From positions 85,103 to 149,102 of the forward strand of contig NZ_JAHBZK010000011.1 of NCBI RefSeq assembly GCF_019635465.1: a stretch of 64,000 nt of DNA. The letters are read 5' to 3'. This document shows positions 27,030 to 36,277 of the stretch, piece by piece. This DNA is from Hydrogenophaga sp. GTDB lineage: Bacteria; Pseudomonadota; Gammaproteobacteria; Burkholderiales; Burkholderiaceae_C. The notes under the pieces were generated by a model that ran no database searches, had not been told where the DNA came from, and was given only the letters and a program-made list of their open reading frames with translations. How positions within the stretch are numbered: position 1 is the first letter of the stretch; the number at the start of each line of letters is the position of its first letter. The position numbers and the translations under genes are program-made.

Positions 27030-27890
27030 TTGAGCGCAACCCCAGTCCCCACTGCGCCAGGCACGCCGGCCGGTACAGTCAGCGACCGCGCTGCCCGCGC
27101 CAGGCGCCCTGCGCCCGCGCGCAAACCCAAGGAAGACCGCCACTTTGTCACCGCTCTGGCGCGCGGGTTGGAGGTGCTGGCCTGCTTTCGCACCGGTGAA
27201 GCCACGCTGAGCAACCAGGAGCTCGCGCAGCGCTGCAAGCTGCCCAAGTCGACCGTCTCGCGCCTGACCATGACGTTGACCAAGCTGGGATACCTGATCC
27301 ATGTGGCCGAGAGCGGCCGCTACCGCCTGGGCACCGCGTGCCTGGCCCTGGGCAGTGCCCTGCTCACGCGACTGGATGTGCGCAAGGTGGCGCGCCCGAT
27401 GATGCAGGAGCTGGCCAACTTCTCTGGGGCGTCGGTGTCGCTGGGCGTGCGCGACAAGCTCTCGATGATCTATGTCGAGAATTGCCGCAGCAAGGCCGCG
27501 CTGACGCTGACACTGGACGTGGGCTCGCGCATGCCTCTGGCGGCATCGGCCATCGGCCGGGCCTGGCTGGCGGCGGTGCCGGACGCCGAGAGAGAAGCGG
27601 CGCTCGACCAGATCCGCGAACTCGACCACCTGGCCTGGCCAGGCGTGCAGGCCGGGGTCGAGAAAGCCATCGAGGACTACCGCACCCTGGGTGTGACCTG
27701 CTCGTTCGGCGACTGGAACAAGGAGGTCAACGGCATCGCGCGGGCCTTTGACCCCGGCAACGGTCTGCCCATGATGGCGGTCAACGTCGGCGGCGCCTCG
27801 TACAACCTCTCACCCGAATTCCTGCTGAAAGAAGTGCGACCACGCCTGCTCGACGTGGTGCGTGCCATCGAGGACGCGCTGCCGCGCTGA
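27030..27890 (+). CDS. IclR-family transcriptional regulator
   Basis: 286 residues from a TTG (27030). The longer frame from 26925 has no homology-like N-terminus, so the exact start is uncertain. An Ala/Pro/Arg-rich leader precedes the winged helix (about 45-100: ALARGLEVLACFRTGEATLSNQELAQRCKLPKSTVSRLTMTL). The C-terminal effector domain has the family pattern VGSRMPLAASAIGRAWLAA and the conserved GVTCSFGDWNKEVNGIA. It lies between two acyl-CoA dehydrogenase modules whose promoters share a palindrome, so it is the probable pathway-specific regulator responding to an acyl-CoA or acid. Confidence 0.87.
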   Translation: MSATPVPTAPGTPAGTVSDRAARARRPAPARKPKEDRHFVTALARGLEVLACFRTGEATLSNQELAQRCKLPKSTVSRLTMTLTKLGYLIHVAESGRYRLGTACLALGSALLTRLDVRKVARPMMQELANFSGASVSLGVRDKLSMIYVENCRSKAALTLTLDVGSRMPLAASAIGRAWLAAVPDAEREAALDQIRELDHLAWPGVQAGVEKAIEDYRTLGVTCSFGDWNKEVNGIARAFDPGNGLPMMAVNVGGASYNLSPEFLLKEVRPRLLDVVRAIEDALPR

Positions 27891-27905
27891 CGCGGCCCAC
27901 CTGGC

Positions 27906-29708
27906 TCAGAACCAGGCGTCGCGCATCGCGTGGTGGCTGTCGTCCACGCTGCGCAGCAAGGCCAGCTGAGGCGCCACCTTGGGCAGTTCCCAGCGGAAAA
28001 ACCACTGCGCGGCCTGCACTTTGCCGCGGTAGAACGCCTCGTCTGCGTCGGTGACCGGGAAGGCGAGCATTTGCTGCGCCACGGTGGCCTGGCGCAACCA
28101 GACCCAGGCCAGCACGGTGTGGCCAAAGGCTTCGAGAAACAGATTTGCGTTGGCCAGCACCGCCTCGCGATCGGTCCGCAGGGGTGCGCTCAGCGCCTGC
28201 ACCGTGCCCAACACGTCCTGCCAGGCGGCGCGCAACGCCTGCGCATGCGTCTTCAGCAGCGGCTGCTGCATGGCGTTGTCCACCACGCCCTCCACCAAGG
28301 GTTGCATCACCGCCAGGGCGGCGCCGTCCTGCATCGCCACCTTGCGCCCCAGCAGGTCCAGCGCCTGAATGCCGTGGGTGCCTTCGTGAATCATGTTGAG
28401 CCGGTTGTCGCGCCAGAACTGCTCGACCGGGTATTCGCGCGTGTAGCCATAGCCGCCCAGAACCTGGATCGCCAGGGAATTGGCCTCCAGGCACCATTGC
28501 GACGGCCAGGACTTCACCACCGGGGTCAGCAGCTCCAGCAGCAGGCCGGCCGCCTGGCGTTGCGCCGCGTCGGTGTGCGTGCGCTGCTCGTCGACCAGCC
28601 AGGCTGCATACAGCGCCAGGCCGTAGGCCCCCTCCACATAGCACTTCTGCGCCAGCAGCATGCGGCGCACGTCGGCGTGCGCGACCAGGGGCAGCGGCGG
28701 CGAAGCCGGATCGCGGTTGGCCGGTGAGCGACCCTGGGTGCGCTCGCGCGCGTATTGCAACGAGGCTAGGTAGCCGCGGTAGCCCAGCATGATGGCGCCC
28801 ATGCCGACGCCGATGCGGGCCTCGTTCATCATGTGGAACATGCACGACAGGCCATCGTTGGGCTGCCCGACCATCTCGCCCACGCAGGCGTCGTTCTCGC
28901 CAAACGACAACATCGTTGACGTGGTGCCGCGCCAGCCGCACTTGTGAATCAGGCCCGCCAGGGCCACGTCGTTGCGCTCGCCCACCTGCCCCTGTGCGTC
29001 GGTGTGGAATTTGGGCACGGTAAACAGTGAGATGCCGCGCACGCCAGCCGGCGCGTCCGCCAGCCGCGCCAGCACCAGGTGCACGATGTTCTCGCCCAGC
29101 TCGTGATCGCCGCCCGAGATGAACACCTTCTGGCCTTTGATGCGGTAGCGCCCATCGCCCATCGGCGTGGCCTGGGTGTGCAGATCGGCCAGGCTGGAGC
29201 CCGCTTGCGGCTCGGTCAGTGCCATGGTGCCGAAGAAGCGCCCGCTGCGCAGCGCCGGCAGGTAGCGCTTACGCTGCAGGTCGGTGCCGAACTTCTCGAT
29301 CACGTTGGCGTTGGAGGCCGTCAGCCCCACATACGATGTGGTGGCGACATTGGCGCTGCGAAACACCGACAGGCAGGCCTGCGTCACCAGCACCGGCAGT
29401 TGCATGCCGCCGGCCGCTTCGTCGACGCTGGCGGCCAGAAAGCCGGCATCGGCGTAGGCGCGCACCGCCGCCTTCACCCCATCGGGCAACACCACCTTGC
29501 CATCCTCTATGCGTGGCTCCTGCTCGTCGCCCAGCCGCTGGTGTGGTGCGAACAGGTCCTCGGCGATGCGCACGGCCGTATCCAGCGCCGCCTCGAAGGT
29601 CTCCCGGCTGTGCTCGCGGTAGCGCTCCCGTTGCAGCAAAGCCTGCGCCTGCAGCACCTCGAACAACTGGAATTGGATGTCGCGTCGGGCAATCAGCGGG
29701 GTTTGCAT
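27906..29708 (-). CDS. Acyl-CoA dehydrogenase, 600-residue FadE-like (acd3)
   Basis: 600 residues, the large form with an extra C-terminal helical domain seen in FadE5/DmdC-type enzymes. The central domain has the flavin loop MALTEPQAGSSLADL (about residue 162-176) and FISGGDHE. The catalytic Glu lies in MIHEGTHGIQ. It would oxidise acyl-CoAs of medium or long chain. The ATG at 29708 is preceded by a GATAAT -10-like element on the same strand. The long frame extending to 31136 is a shadow of the divergent bifunctional enzyme gene. Confidence 0.9.
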   Translation of the reverse strand: MQTPLIARRDIQFQLFEVLQAQALLQRERYREHSRETFEAALDTAVRIAEDLFAPHQRLGDEQEPRIEDGKVVLPDGVKAAVRAYADAGFLAASVDEAAGGMQLPVLVTQACLSVFRSANVATTSYVGLTASNANVIEKFGTDLQRKRYLPALRSGRFFGTMALTEPQAGSSLADLHTQATPMGDGRYRIKGQKVFISGGDHELGENIVHLVLARLADAPAGVRGISLFTVPKFHTDAQGQVGERNDVALAGLIHKCGWRGTTSTMLSFGENDACVGEMVGQPNDGLSCMFHMMNEARIGVGMGAIMLGYRGYLASLQYARERTQGRSPANRDPASPPLPLVAHADVRRMLLAQKCYVEGAYGLALYAAWLVDEQRTHTDAAQRQAAGLLLELLTPVVKSWPSQWCLEANSLAIQVLGGYGYTREYPVEQFWRDNRLNMIHEGTHGIQALDLLGRKVAMQDGAALAVMQPLVEGVVDNAMQQPLLKTHAQALRAAWQDVLGTVQALSAPLRTDREAVLANANLFLEAFGHTVLAWVWLRQATVAQQMLAFPVTDADEAFYRGKVQAAQWFFRWELPKVAPQLALLRSVDDSHHAMRDAWF

Positions 29709-29736
29709 GGGATTGTGGTGGCCAAGGCTTCTGGCT

Positions 29737-29742
29737 ATTATC
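29737..29742 (-). promoter_or_regulatory. -10-like element of acd3
   Basis: GATAAT on the minus strand, 29 bases before the acd3 start codon. No good -35 is visible, as expected of an activator-dependent or weak promoter. The 13-bp palindrome at 29764-29776 falls at the -35 position. Confidence 0.35.
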
Positions 29743-29763
29743 CGCTTCGTTTTGAAATCATGT

Positions 29764-29776
29764 TCTGCACTGCAGA
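29764..29776. promoter_or_regulatory. Candidate IclR operator TCTGCA-C-TGCAGA
   Basis: A perfect 13-bp dyad in the 135-base divergent region between acd3 and the bifunctional enzyme gene, identical in both arms to the dyad at 24526-24538. It overlaps the spacer/-10 of a TTGAAA-17-GACTAT rightward promoter and the -35 region of acd3, so one bound dimer could control both directions. Confidence 0.6.
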
Positions 29777-29843
29777 CTATGGTTATCCCTAGGACCAGCC
29801 TGGGGCGCGGCCTCGCCAGCGACCCCACAAGTGGAGACTCCCC

Positions 29844-31931
29844 ATGCATCCGGTGGCCCTCACCACGCAAGGCCAAGTGGCCGTGCTCACCTTTCAGAAC
29901 CCGCCGGTCAACGGCTTGGGCCATGCGCTTCGCGCGGGCATCCTGTCGGCCCTGGATCGCGCACTGGCCGATCCGGCCATAGCCGCCATCGTTTTGACCG
30001 GCGGCGAGTCGCTCTTCTCCGGAGGAGCTGATGTGCGCGAGTTCGGCACACCGAAGTCGTCGATGTCGCCCAACCTGCCGGACGTGATCCGCGCCCTGGA
30101 CGACGCCCATAAGCCCGTTATTGCAGCCATCGCAGGGCACGCCCTGGGCGGCGGTCTGGAGCTCGCGCTCGGCTGCCACTACCGGGTGGCGCGAAAGGAC
30201 GCCACGCTCGGCCTGCCCGAGGTCAAGCTCGGCCTGCTGCCGGGTGCCGGGGGCACTCAACGCCTGCCGCGAGCGATCGGTGTGGAGGCCGCACTGAACA
30301 TGATCGTCTCGGGCGCACCGCAAAAGGCCGCTGCCTTTGCCGGCACCACCCTGGTCGACGAGGTGGTGGAAGCAGATGTGGTGGCCGCTGCAATCGCCTT
30401 TGCCGCCCGGGCCGCCACCGAGCGAATGCCCCTGCGCCGCCTGCGCGACATCAAACTGCCCAGCGCCGGCACCGACGCCTTTCTGCAGTTCGCACGCACC
30501 AGCGTCAAGGCGGCCGCCAAGGGCTTGCCGGCGCCACTGGCCTGCGTGGAAGCCGTGGCCGACAGCGTGACCCAACCCTTCGACGAAGGCCTGCGCCGCG
30601 AACGCGCGGCCTTCTTTGCGCTTATGAACACACCCGAATCGCGCGCAGCACGCCATGTGTTCGCGGCCGAGCGCGCCGCGGGCAAACTGCCCGATGTGCC
30701 GAGCGACACGCCGTTGCGACCGATCCAGCGGGTCGGGGTGATCGGCGCCGGCACCATGGGCGGCGGCATCACCATGAACTTCCTGAACGTCGGCATCCCG
30801 GTGGTGCTGCTCGAATCCAGCCAGGAAGCCCTCGAGCGCGGGCTGGCGACCATCCGGCGCAACTACGATAACAGCGCGCGCCGCGGCAAGCTCACCGCCG
30901 ACCAGGTCGCGCAGCGCCTGGCCTTGATTTCGCCCACGCTGAGCTACGACGCGTTCAAGGATGTCGACCTTGTGATCGAGGCCGTGTTCGAACAGATGGA
31001 CGTGAAGGAATCGGTGTTCCGCCAACTCGATGCGGTGTGCAAGCCCGGAGCCATCCTGGCCTCGAACACCTCGTACCTGGACATCAACCGCATTGCCGGC
31101 TTCACCTCGCGGCCGCAGGATGTGCTCGGCCTGCACTTCTTCAGCCCGGCCAACGTCATGCGACTGCTCGAGATCGTGCGCGGTGAGCAGACCGCCAAAG
31201 ATGTGATGGCCACCGCGCTGGCCTTGGGCAAAAAGATTCGCAAGGTCTCGGTGGTCTCGGGTGTGTGCGACGGCTTCATCGGTAACCGCATGGTGGCACG
31301 CTACGGCGCCGCCGCGAACGCGCTGATCGTGGCGGGCGCCTCACCGCAGCAAATCGACAAGGCGCTGGAGCGCTTCGGCTTTGCCATGGGTCCGTTTCGC
31401 ATGGGCGACCTGGCGGGGCTGGACATCGGCTGGGCCACGCGCAAGCGCCGCGCTGCCGAAGCGGGCGTGCCGCACGAGCCGACCGTTGCCGACAAATTGT
31501 GCGAGCTGGGCCGCTTTGGCCAGAAGACCGGCGCCGGCTGGTACCGCTACGAGCCCAGCGCGCGCGACGCCCTGCCCGACCCCGTTGTGGAACAACTGGT
31601 CAACGAGTACCGCGCGGCCAAGGGCGTGACCCCGCGCAAAGTGAGCGATGAAGAGGTGGTGCAACGATGCGTGTTCGCGCTGGTCAACGAAGCGGCGCGC
31701 ATTCTGGAAGAAGGCATCGCGGTGCGCGCCTCCGACGTCGATCTGGTCTACCTCAATGGCTACGGCTTCCCTGCCCATCGCGGTGGGCCCATGTGCTATG
31801 CGAACGAGGTCGGCCTGTTCAACGTGGTGCGTGCCCTGCGTGGTTTCGCCAGCGAACCGGGCGCGTTCGATTGGTGGCAACCCGCTCCCCTGCTGCGCAA
31901 GCTGGCCGAAGAGGGTCAGCGCTTCGCCTGA
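29844..31931 (+). CDS. Bifunctional enoyl-CoA hydratase / 3-hydroxyacyl-CoA dehydrogenase
   Basis: 695 residues in the order hydratase (1-190) - linker - NAD domain - C-terminal dehydrogenase domains, as in peroxisomal-type multifunctional enzymes. In the crotonase part, [12 protein letters not shown] forms the oxyanion hole with one catalytic Glu, and [18 protein letters not shown] carries the other. The NAD site [11 protein letters not shown] begins near residue 298, followed by the catalytic His of [18 protein letters not shown]. It performs steps two and three of beta-oxidation. First gene of a rightward operon with thiolase, SDR, kinase, acd4, synthetase and alcohol dehydrogenase. Confidence 0.92.
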   Translation: MHPVALTTQGQVAVLTFQNPPVNGLGHALRAGILSALDRALADPAIAAIVLTGGESLFSGGADVREFGTPKSSMSPNLPDVIRALDDAHKPVIAAIAGHALGGGLELALGCHYRVARKDATLGLPEVKLGLLPGAGGTQRLPRAIGVEAALNMIVSGAPQKAAAFAGTTLVDEVVEADVVAAAIAFAARAATERMPLRRLRDIKLPSAGTDAFLQFARTSVKAAAKGLPAPLACVEAVADSVTQPFDEGLRRERAAFFALMNTPESRAARHVFAAERAAGKLPDVPSDTPLRPIQRVGVIGAGTMGGGITMNFLNVGIPVVLLESSQEALERGLATIRRNYDNSARRGKLTADQVAQRLALISPTLSYDAFKDVDLVIEAVFEQMDVKESVFRQLDAVCKPGAILASNTSYLDINRIAGFTSRPQDVLGLHFFSPANVMRLLEIVRGEQTAKDVMATALALGKKIRKVSVVSGVCDGFIGNRMVARYGAAANALIVAGASPQQIDKALERFGFAMGPFRMGDLAGLDIGWATRKRRAAEAGVPHEPTVADKLCELGRFGQKTGAGWYRYEPSARDALPDPVVEQLVNEYRAAKGVTPRKVSDEEVVQRCVFALVNEAARILEEGIAVRASDVDLVYLNGYGFPAHRGGPMCYANEVGLFNVVRALRGFASEPGAFDWWQPAPLLRKLAEEGQRFA

Positions 31932-31957
31932 ACACAAGAACACCGAGGAGCCATTTC

Positions 31958-33136
31958 ATGATCGACGCCGTCATCGTCTCCACCGCGCGCACCGGGCTGG
32001 CCAAGAGCTGGAAGGGTGCCTTCAACATGACCTATGGCGCCACGTTGGGTGGCCACGCGGTGCAACACGCGGTGCAGCGCGCCGGCGTGGACCCGGGCGA
32101 GATCGAGGACTGCATCATGGGCGGCACTTTCGGCGAAGGCACCACCGGCGGCAACATCGCGCGCGCGATCGCCCTGCGCGCGGGCCTTCCTGTCACGGTG
32201 GCAGGCATGACGGTCAACCGCTTTTGCTCGTCGGGCCTGCAGACCATCGCCATGGCCGCCCAGCGCGTGATGCTCGAAGGTGCGCCCGCCATCGTGGCCG
32301 GGGGGGTCGAGAGCATCAGCTGCGTGCAAAACGAGGCCAACACCCACATGCGTCGTGACCCCTGGTTGGTGGAGCACAAACCCGAGCTGTACTGGAGCAT
32401 GCTGCAGACGGCCGAGACCGTGGCCCAGCGCTACGGCATCAGCAAGCTCGCGCAGGACGAGTACGGCGTGCGCAGTCAGCAGCGCGCCGCCGCGGCGCAG
32501 GCAGCCGGTCGCTTCAAGGACGAGATCGTGCCCATGACCACCACCATGGGCGTGGTGGACAAGGCCAGCGGACGGGTCACCACCCAAGCGGTGACCATCG
32601 ACAGCGACGAAGGCATCCGACCCGACACCACGCTGGCGGGGGTACAGAAGATTCGCGCTGCCCTGCCCGGTGGCGTGGTCACCGCGGGCAACGCCAGCCA
32701 GTTCTCTGACGGGGCATCGGCCTGTGTCGTCATGAACGGCAAGCGCGCCGAGCAACTGGGCCTGCAGCCGCTGGGCATCTTTCGCGGCTTCGCCGTCGCC
32801 GGTTGTGAGCCCGACGAGATGGGCATCGGGCCGGTGTTCGCGGTGCCGCGCCTGCTGCAGCGCGCCGGCCTCAAGGTCGACGACATCGGCTTGTGGGAAC
32901 TCAACGAGGCCTTTGCCTGCCAGGTGATCTACAGCCGCGACAGGCTGGGCATTCCCGATGAACTGCTCAACGTCAACGGCGGCGCCATCGCGGTGGGTCA
33001 CCCCTATGGCGTCAGCGGTGCGCGCCTGACCGGCCACGCGCTGATCGAAGGCAAGCGGCGCGGCGCGAAGTACGTCGTGGTGACCATGTGCATCGGTGGC
33101 GGCCAGGGTGCCGCCGGGCTGTTCGAAGTCTGCTGA
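31958..33136 (+). CDS. Thiolase (acetyl-CoA acyltransferase)
   Basis: 392 residues with all thiolase catalytic residues: nucleophile Cys90 in NRFCSSG, His348 in [11 protein letters not shown] and Cys378 in TMCIGGGQG. It cleaves 3-ketoacyl-CoA, closing the beta-oxidation cycle begun by the upstream bifunctional enzyme, 26 bases away. GAGGAG precedes the ATG at 31958; the longer frame starting within the upstream gene is a shadow. Confidence 0.94.
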   Translation: MIDAVIVSTARTGLAKSWKGAFNMTYGATLGGHAVQHAVQRAGVDPGEIEDCIMGGTFGEGTTGGNIARAIALRAGLPVTVAGMTVNRFCSSGLQTIAMAAQRVMLEGAPAIVAGGVESISCVQNEANTHMRRDPWLVEHKPELYWSMLQTAETVAQRYGISKLAQDEYGVRSQQRAAAAQAAGRFKDEIVPMTTTMGVVDKASGRVTTQAVTIDSDEGIRPDTTLAGVQKIRAALPGGVVTAGNASQFSDGASACVVMNGKRAEQLGLQPLGIFRGFAVAGCEPDEMGIGPVFAVPRLLQRAGLKVDDIGLWELNEAFACQVIYSRDRLGIPDELLNVNGGAIAVGHPYGVSGARLTGHALIEGKRRGAKYVVVTMCIGGGQGAAGLFEVC

Positions 33137-33147
33137 AGGAGACGCCC

Positions 33148-33921
33148 ATGAGCGTGAAGCAACTGTTTCAACTGGACGGCCAGGTGGCCCTGGTCACCGG
33201 AGGCTCGCGGGGGCTGGGCCTGCAGATGGCCCAGGCCCTGGGCGAGATGGGCTGCAAGGTCGCCATCAGCGCGCGCAAGGCCGACGAGCTGGCCGAGGCC
33301 AGGCAGCACCTGCAGGCGCTCGGCATCACGGTGCAGACCGTGGTGAGCGACCTGCAAAAGACCGACCGCGTACCGGCCCTGGTCGACGAAGTCGTCAGCG
33401 GGCTCGGGCCCATCGACATCCTGGTCAACAACGCTGGCGCGACCTGGGGCGCACCCGCCGAGGACTACCCCGACGAGGCCTGGCACAAGGTGATGAACCT
33501 CAACATCAATGCGCCCTTCTTCCTCTCGCGCGAGGTGGGTCGGCGCTGCATGATCCCGCGCCAGCACGGCAAGATCATCACCATCGCCTCGGTGGCCGGC
33601 CTCAAGGGCATGGGGCCGGGCGTGCACACCGTGGCCTACAACACCTCCAAGGCGGCGGCCATCAATTTCACGCGTGCGCTGGCCAGCGAATGGGGGCGCT
33701 ACAACATCAACGTCAACGCCATATGCCCGGGCTTCTTCCCCTCGAAGATGTCCGAAGGCCTGCTCGAGAAAATCGGCGACGCGGTGACGGCGCGCACGCC
33801 GCTCAAGCGTCTCGGCGGCGACGAGGACCTGATGGGCACGGTGGTGTTCCTGGCCAGCGAGGCCTCGCGTCACATCACCGGGCAATACATCGCGGTCGAT
33901 GGGGGCTCGTCCGCCATCTGA
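33148..33921 (+). CDS. Short-chain dehydrogenase/reductase
   Basis: 257 residues of classical SDR: cofactor loop TGGSRGLG at 17-24, NNAG at 94-97, catalytic Ser148, Tyr164 and Lys168. It resembles gluconate-5-dehydrogenase/3-oxoacyl reductase-type enzymes. AAGGAG precedes the ATG, 11 bases after the thiolase stop. Next to an APH-fold kinase and an acyl-CoA dehydrogenase it occupies the place of LvaD, which reduces a 4-oxoacyl-CoA to the 4-hydroxy compound in levulinate catabolism. That assignment is by context only. Confidence 0.9.
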   Translation: MSVKQLFQLDGQVALVTGGSRGLGLQMAQALGEMGCKVAISARKADELAEARQHLQALGITVQTVVSDLQKTDRVPALVDEVVSGLGPIDILVNNAGATWGAPAEDYPDEAWHKVMNLNINAPFFLSREVGRRCMIPRQHGKIITIASVAGLKGMGPGVHTVAYNTSKAAAINFTRALASEWGRYNINVNAICPGFFPSKMSEGLLEKIGDAVTARTPLKRLGGDEDLMGTVVFLASEASRHITGQYIAVDGGSSAI

Positions 33922-33949
33922 CGCGAATGCTTGCCGCAGACCCGATCGC

Positions 33950-35020
33950 ATGAGCGACCCGCAGGCCCTTTTCACCGGCACTCAGCCGGTGGCACCGGCG
34001 CACCAGTTCGACGAAGACCGCCTGGCGGTCTGGCTGCAACAGCATGTCGCCGCCTTCGACGGTCCGCTGTCGGTGGCGCAATTCAAGGGGGGGCAATCCA
34101 ACCCGACCTTTCTGCTGCAGGCCGGGGAGCGGCGCTACGTGCTGCGGCGCAAACCCATGGGCGAGTTGCTGCCGTCGGCGCATGCGGTTGACCGCGAATT
34201 CCGCGTGATCCGCGCCCTGGCGAACACCGAGGTGCCGGTGGCCACCGCGCACGCGCTGTGCGAGGACCCAAGGGTCATCGGTTCGGCCTTCTACGTGATG
34301 GACCACGTCAGCGGCCGCATCTTCTGGGACCCCACCCTGCCCGGCGAAACGCCGGACGCGCGCGCCGCCATCTACGACGAACTCAACCGCGTGCTGGCCG
34401 CCCTGCACCGGGTGAACCCGGCCGCGGTTGGACTGGCCGACTTCGGGCGCCCCGGCGCCTACCTGCAGCGCCAGGTGGCGCGCTGGACGCGCCAGTACAA
34501 GGCCGCGCAGACCGAGACCATCGATGCCGTCGAGCGCTTGATCGACTGGCTGCCACAGCACATGCCGCCCGAGGGTGAGACCCGCATCGTGCATGGCGAC
34601 TACCGCATCGACAACGTGATCTTCCACCCCAGCGAGCCGCGCATCCTCGCGGTCCTCGACTGGGAGCTGGCCACGCTGGGTGATCCCCTCGTCGACTTCG
34701 CGTACCACGCCCTGACCTGGCGCATGCCGCAGGGCTCTCGCGGCCTGGCGGGCGTGAACACCGCCGCACTGGGCATCCCGGGTGAGGCGCGCTACCTGGC
34801 GAGCTACCTGATGCGCACCGAGCGCAAGCAGCCCGTGCCCGGTCGCGACTGGGCCTACTACCTGGTGTTCAACATGTTTCGACTGGTCGGCATCCTGCAA
34901 GGCATTGCCCACCGCGCACAGCTGGGCAATGCGTCCAATGCCACGGCCGTGCAGACCGGTCGTCGCGCGCGCCCACTGGCCGAGCAGGCCTGGGCGCTGG
35001 CGCAGTCGATCAATCACTGA
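33950..35020 (+). CDS. APH-fold kinase, probable 4-hydroxyacyl-CoA kinase (LvaA/ACAD10-11 N-domain type)
   Basis: 356 residues of the aminoglycoside phosphotransferase fold. The glycine-rich loop FKGGQSNPTF is at 46-55 and the catalytic loop HGDYRIDN at 215-222 (Asp217 base, Asn222 metal). The metal-binding Asp237 lies in VLDWELATLGDP. It belongs to the branch found beside or fused to acyl-CoA dehydrogenases, not to antibiotic resistance enzymes. Characterised relatives phosphorylate the 4-hydroxyl of 4-hydroxyacyl-CoAs. The acyl-CoA dehydrogenase gene follows after 30 bases, in the same order as the fused ACAD10/11 domains. The start at 33950 is the first ATG after the SDR stop. Confidence 0.85.
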   Translation: MSDPQALFTGTQPVAPAHQFDEDRLAVWLQQHVAAFDGPLSVAQFKGGQSNPTFLLQAGERRYVLRRKPMGELLPSAHAVDREFRVIRALANTEVPVATAHALCEDPRVIGSAFYVMDHVSGRIFWDPTLPGETPDARAAIYDELNRVLAALHRVNPAAVGLADFGRPGAYLQRQVARWTRQYKAAQTETIDAVERLIDWLPQHMPPEGETRIVHGDYRIDNVIFHPSEPRILAVLDWELATLGDPLVDFAYHALTWRMPQGSRGLAGVNTAALGIPGEARYLASYLMRTERKQPVPGRDWAYYLVFNMFRLVGILQGIAHRAQLGNASNATAVQTGRRARPLAEQAWALAQSINH

Positions 35021-35050
35021 CGTTCCCTCTCGATCCCACACGGAGACCCC

Positions 35051-36277
35051 ATGGATTTCGACCATTCCCCCAAGGTCAAGGACCTGCAAGCGCGCGTGCG
35101 CGCCTTCATGAACGAACACATCGTGCCGGCCGAGCCCGTGTTTGAAGCGCAGATGAAAGCGTTTCGTGCGGCCGGCAATCCCTGGCAGGAGCCACCGGTG
35201 ATGGAAGCGCTCAAGCACAAGGCCAAGGCGGCCGGGTTGTGGAACCTGTTCCTGCCGGACTCGCCGCTGGGCGCGGGCCTGAGCAATCTGGAGTACGCCC
35301 CACTGGCGGAAATCATGGGTCGTTCGCCGATCGGCTCGGAGCCCTTCAATTGCTCGGCCCCCGACACCGGCAACATGGAAACCATCGTGCGCTACGGCAC
35401 GCCCGAGCAGCAGGCGCGCTGGTTGCCGCCCTTGCTCGACGGCAGCATTCGCTCGGCCTTTGCCATGACCGAACCCGCGGTGGCCTCCAGCGACGCGACC
35501 AACATCGAGGCGCGCATCCAGCGCGACGGCGACCACTACCGAATCAATGGCCGCAAGTGGTGGACCAGTGGCGCCAACGACCCGCGCTGCAAGCTGCTCA
35601 TCTTCATGGGCAAGACCGACCCCGAGGCGCCCAGGCATTCGCAGCAGTCCATGATCCTGGTGCCGATGGACACCCCGGGCGTCGAGGTGCTGCGCTCGCT
35701 GCCGGTGTTTGGTTACGACGACGCGCCACACGGTCACGCCGAAGTGCAGTTCACCGACGTGCGCGTACCGCTCGAAAACATCCTGCTGGGCGAAGGCCGT
35801 GGCTTCGAGATCGCCCAGGGCCGCCTGGGCCCGGGACGCATCCACCACTGCATGCGCGTGATTGGCCGCGCCGAGCGTGCACTGGAGGCCATGTGCCAAC
35901 GCGCCAACCAGCGCACCGCGTTTGGCCGCAAACTTGCCGACCAGGGCGTGACCCGCGAGCGCATCGCGCAGTCGCGCATCCTGATCGATCAGGCGCGCTT
36001 TCTGGTGTTGCACGCGGCCTGGAAGATGGACAAGGTCGGCAACAAGGCTGCCAGGCAGGAGATCGCCATGATCAAGGTGGCGGCGCCCTCAATGGCGCTG
36101 CTGGTCATCGACTGGGCCATGCAGGTGCATGGTGGCGCCGGCGTCAGCGACGACTTCGGACTGGCGCGCGCCTACGCGTCCACCCGCACGCTGCGCTTTG
36201 CCGACGGCCCCGACGAAGTGCACCGCAACGCCATCGCCAAGGAAGAAATCGCCCGCGTGCTGGCGCCATCGTCATGA
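35051..36277 (+). CDS. Acyl-CoA dehydrogenase-like enzyme, ACAD10/11-LvaC type (acd4)
   Basis: 408 residues. The flavin loop [16 protein letters not shown] (about residue 138-152) and the C-terminal [13 protein letters not shown] region are those of the ACAD10/11 subfamily. At the position where classical enzymes have the catalytic Glu (YEGT..) this protein has ADGPDEVH with Asp385, again like ACAD10/11. Relatives convert 4-phosphoacyl-CoA to an enoyl-CoA that can enter beta-oxidation. CGGAGA precedes the ATG and the stop overlaps the next start (ATGA). Confidence 0.85.
   Translation: MDFDHSPKVKDLQARVRAFMNEHIVPAEPVFEAQMKAFRAAGNPWQEPPVMEALKHKAKAAGLWNLFLPDSPLGAGLSNLEYAPLAEIMGRSPIGSEPFNCSAPDTGNMETIVRYGTPEQQARWLPPLLDGSIRSAFAMTEPAVASSDATNIEARIQRDGDHYRINGRKWWTSGANDPRCKLLIFMGKTDPEAPRHSQQSMILVPMDTPGVEVLRSLPVFGYDDAPHGHAEVQFTDVRVPLENILLGEGRGFEIAQGRLGPGRIHHCMRVIGRAERALEAMCQRANQRTAFGRKLADQGVTRERIAQSRILIDQARFLVLHAAWKMDKVGNKAARQEIAMIKVAAPSMALLVIDWAMQVHGGAGVSDDFGLARAYASTRTLRFADGPDEVHRNAIAKEEIARVLAPSS

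Noticed and set aside
29709-31136. 1076-residue extension of acd3
   Set aside because: The extension is antisense to the bifunctional enzyme gene and would run through the divergent promoter. The ATG at 29708 gives a normal 600-residue enzyme.
33950-35020. Aminoglycoside resistance gene
   Set aside because: The fold is APH but the gene lies in a beta-oxidation operon beside an ACAD10/11-type dehydrogenase, and the sequence lacks features of known resistance enzymes.
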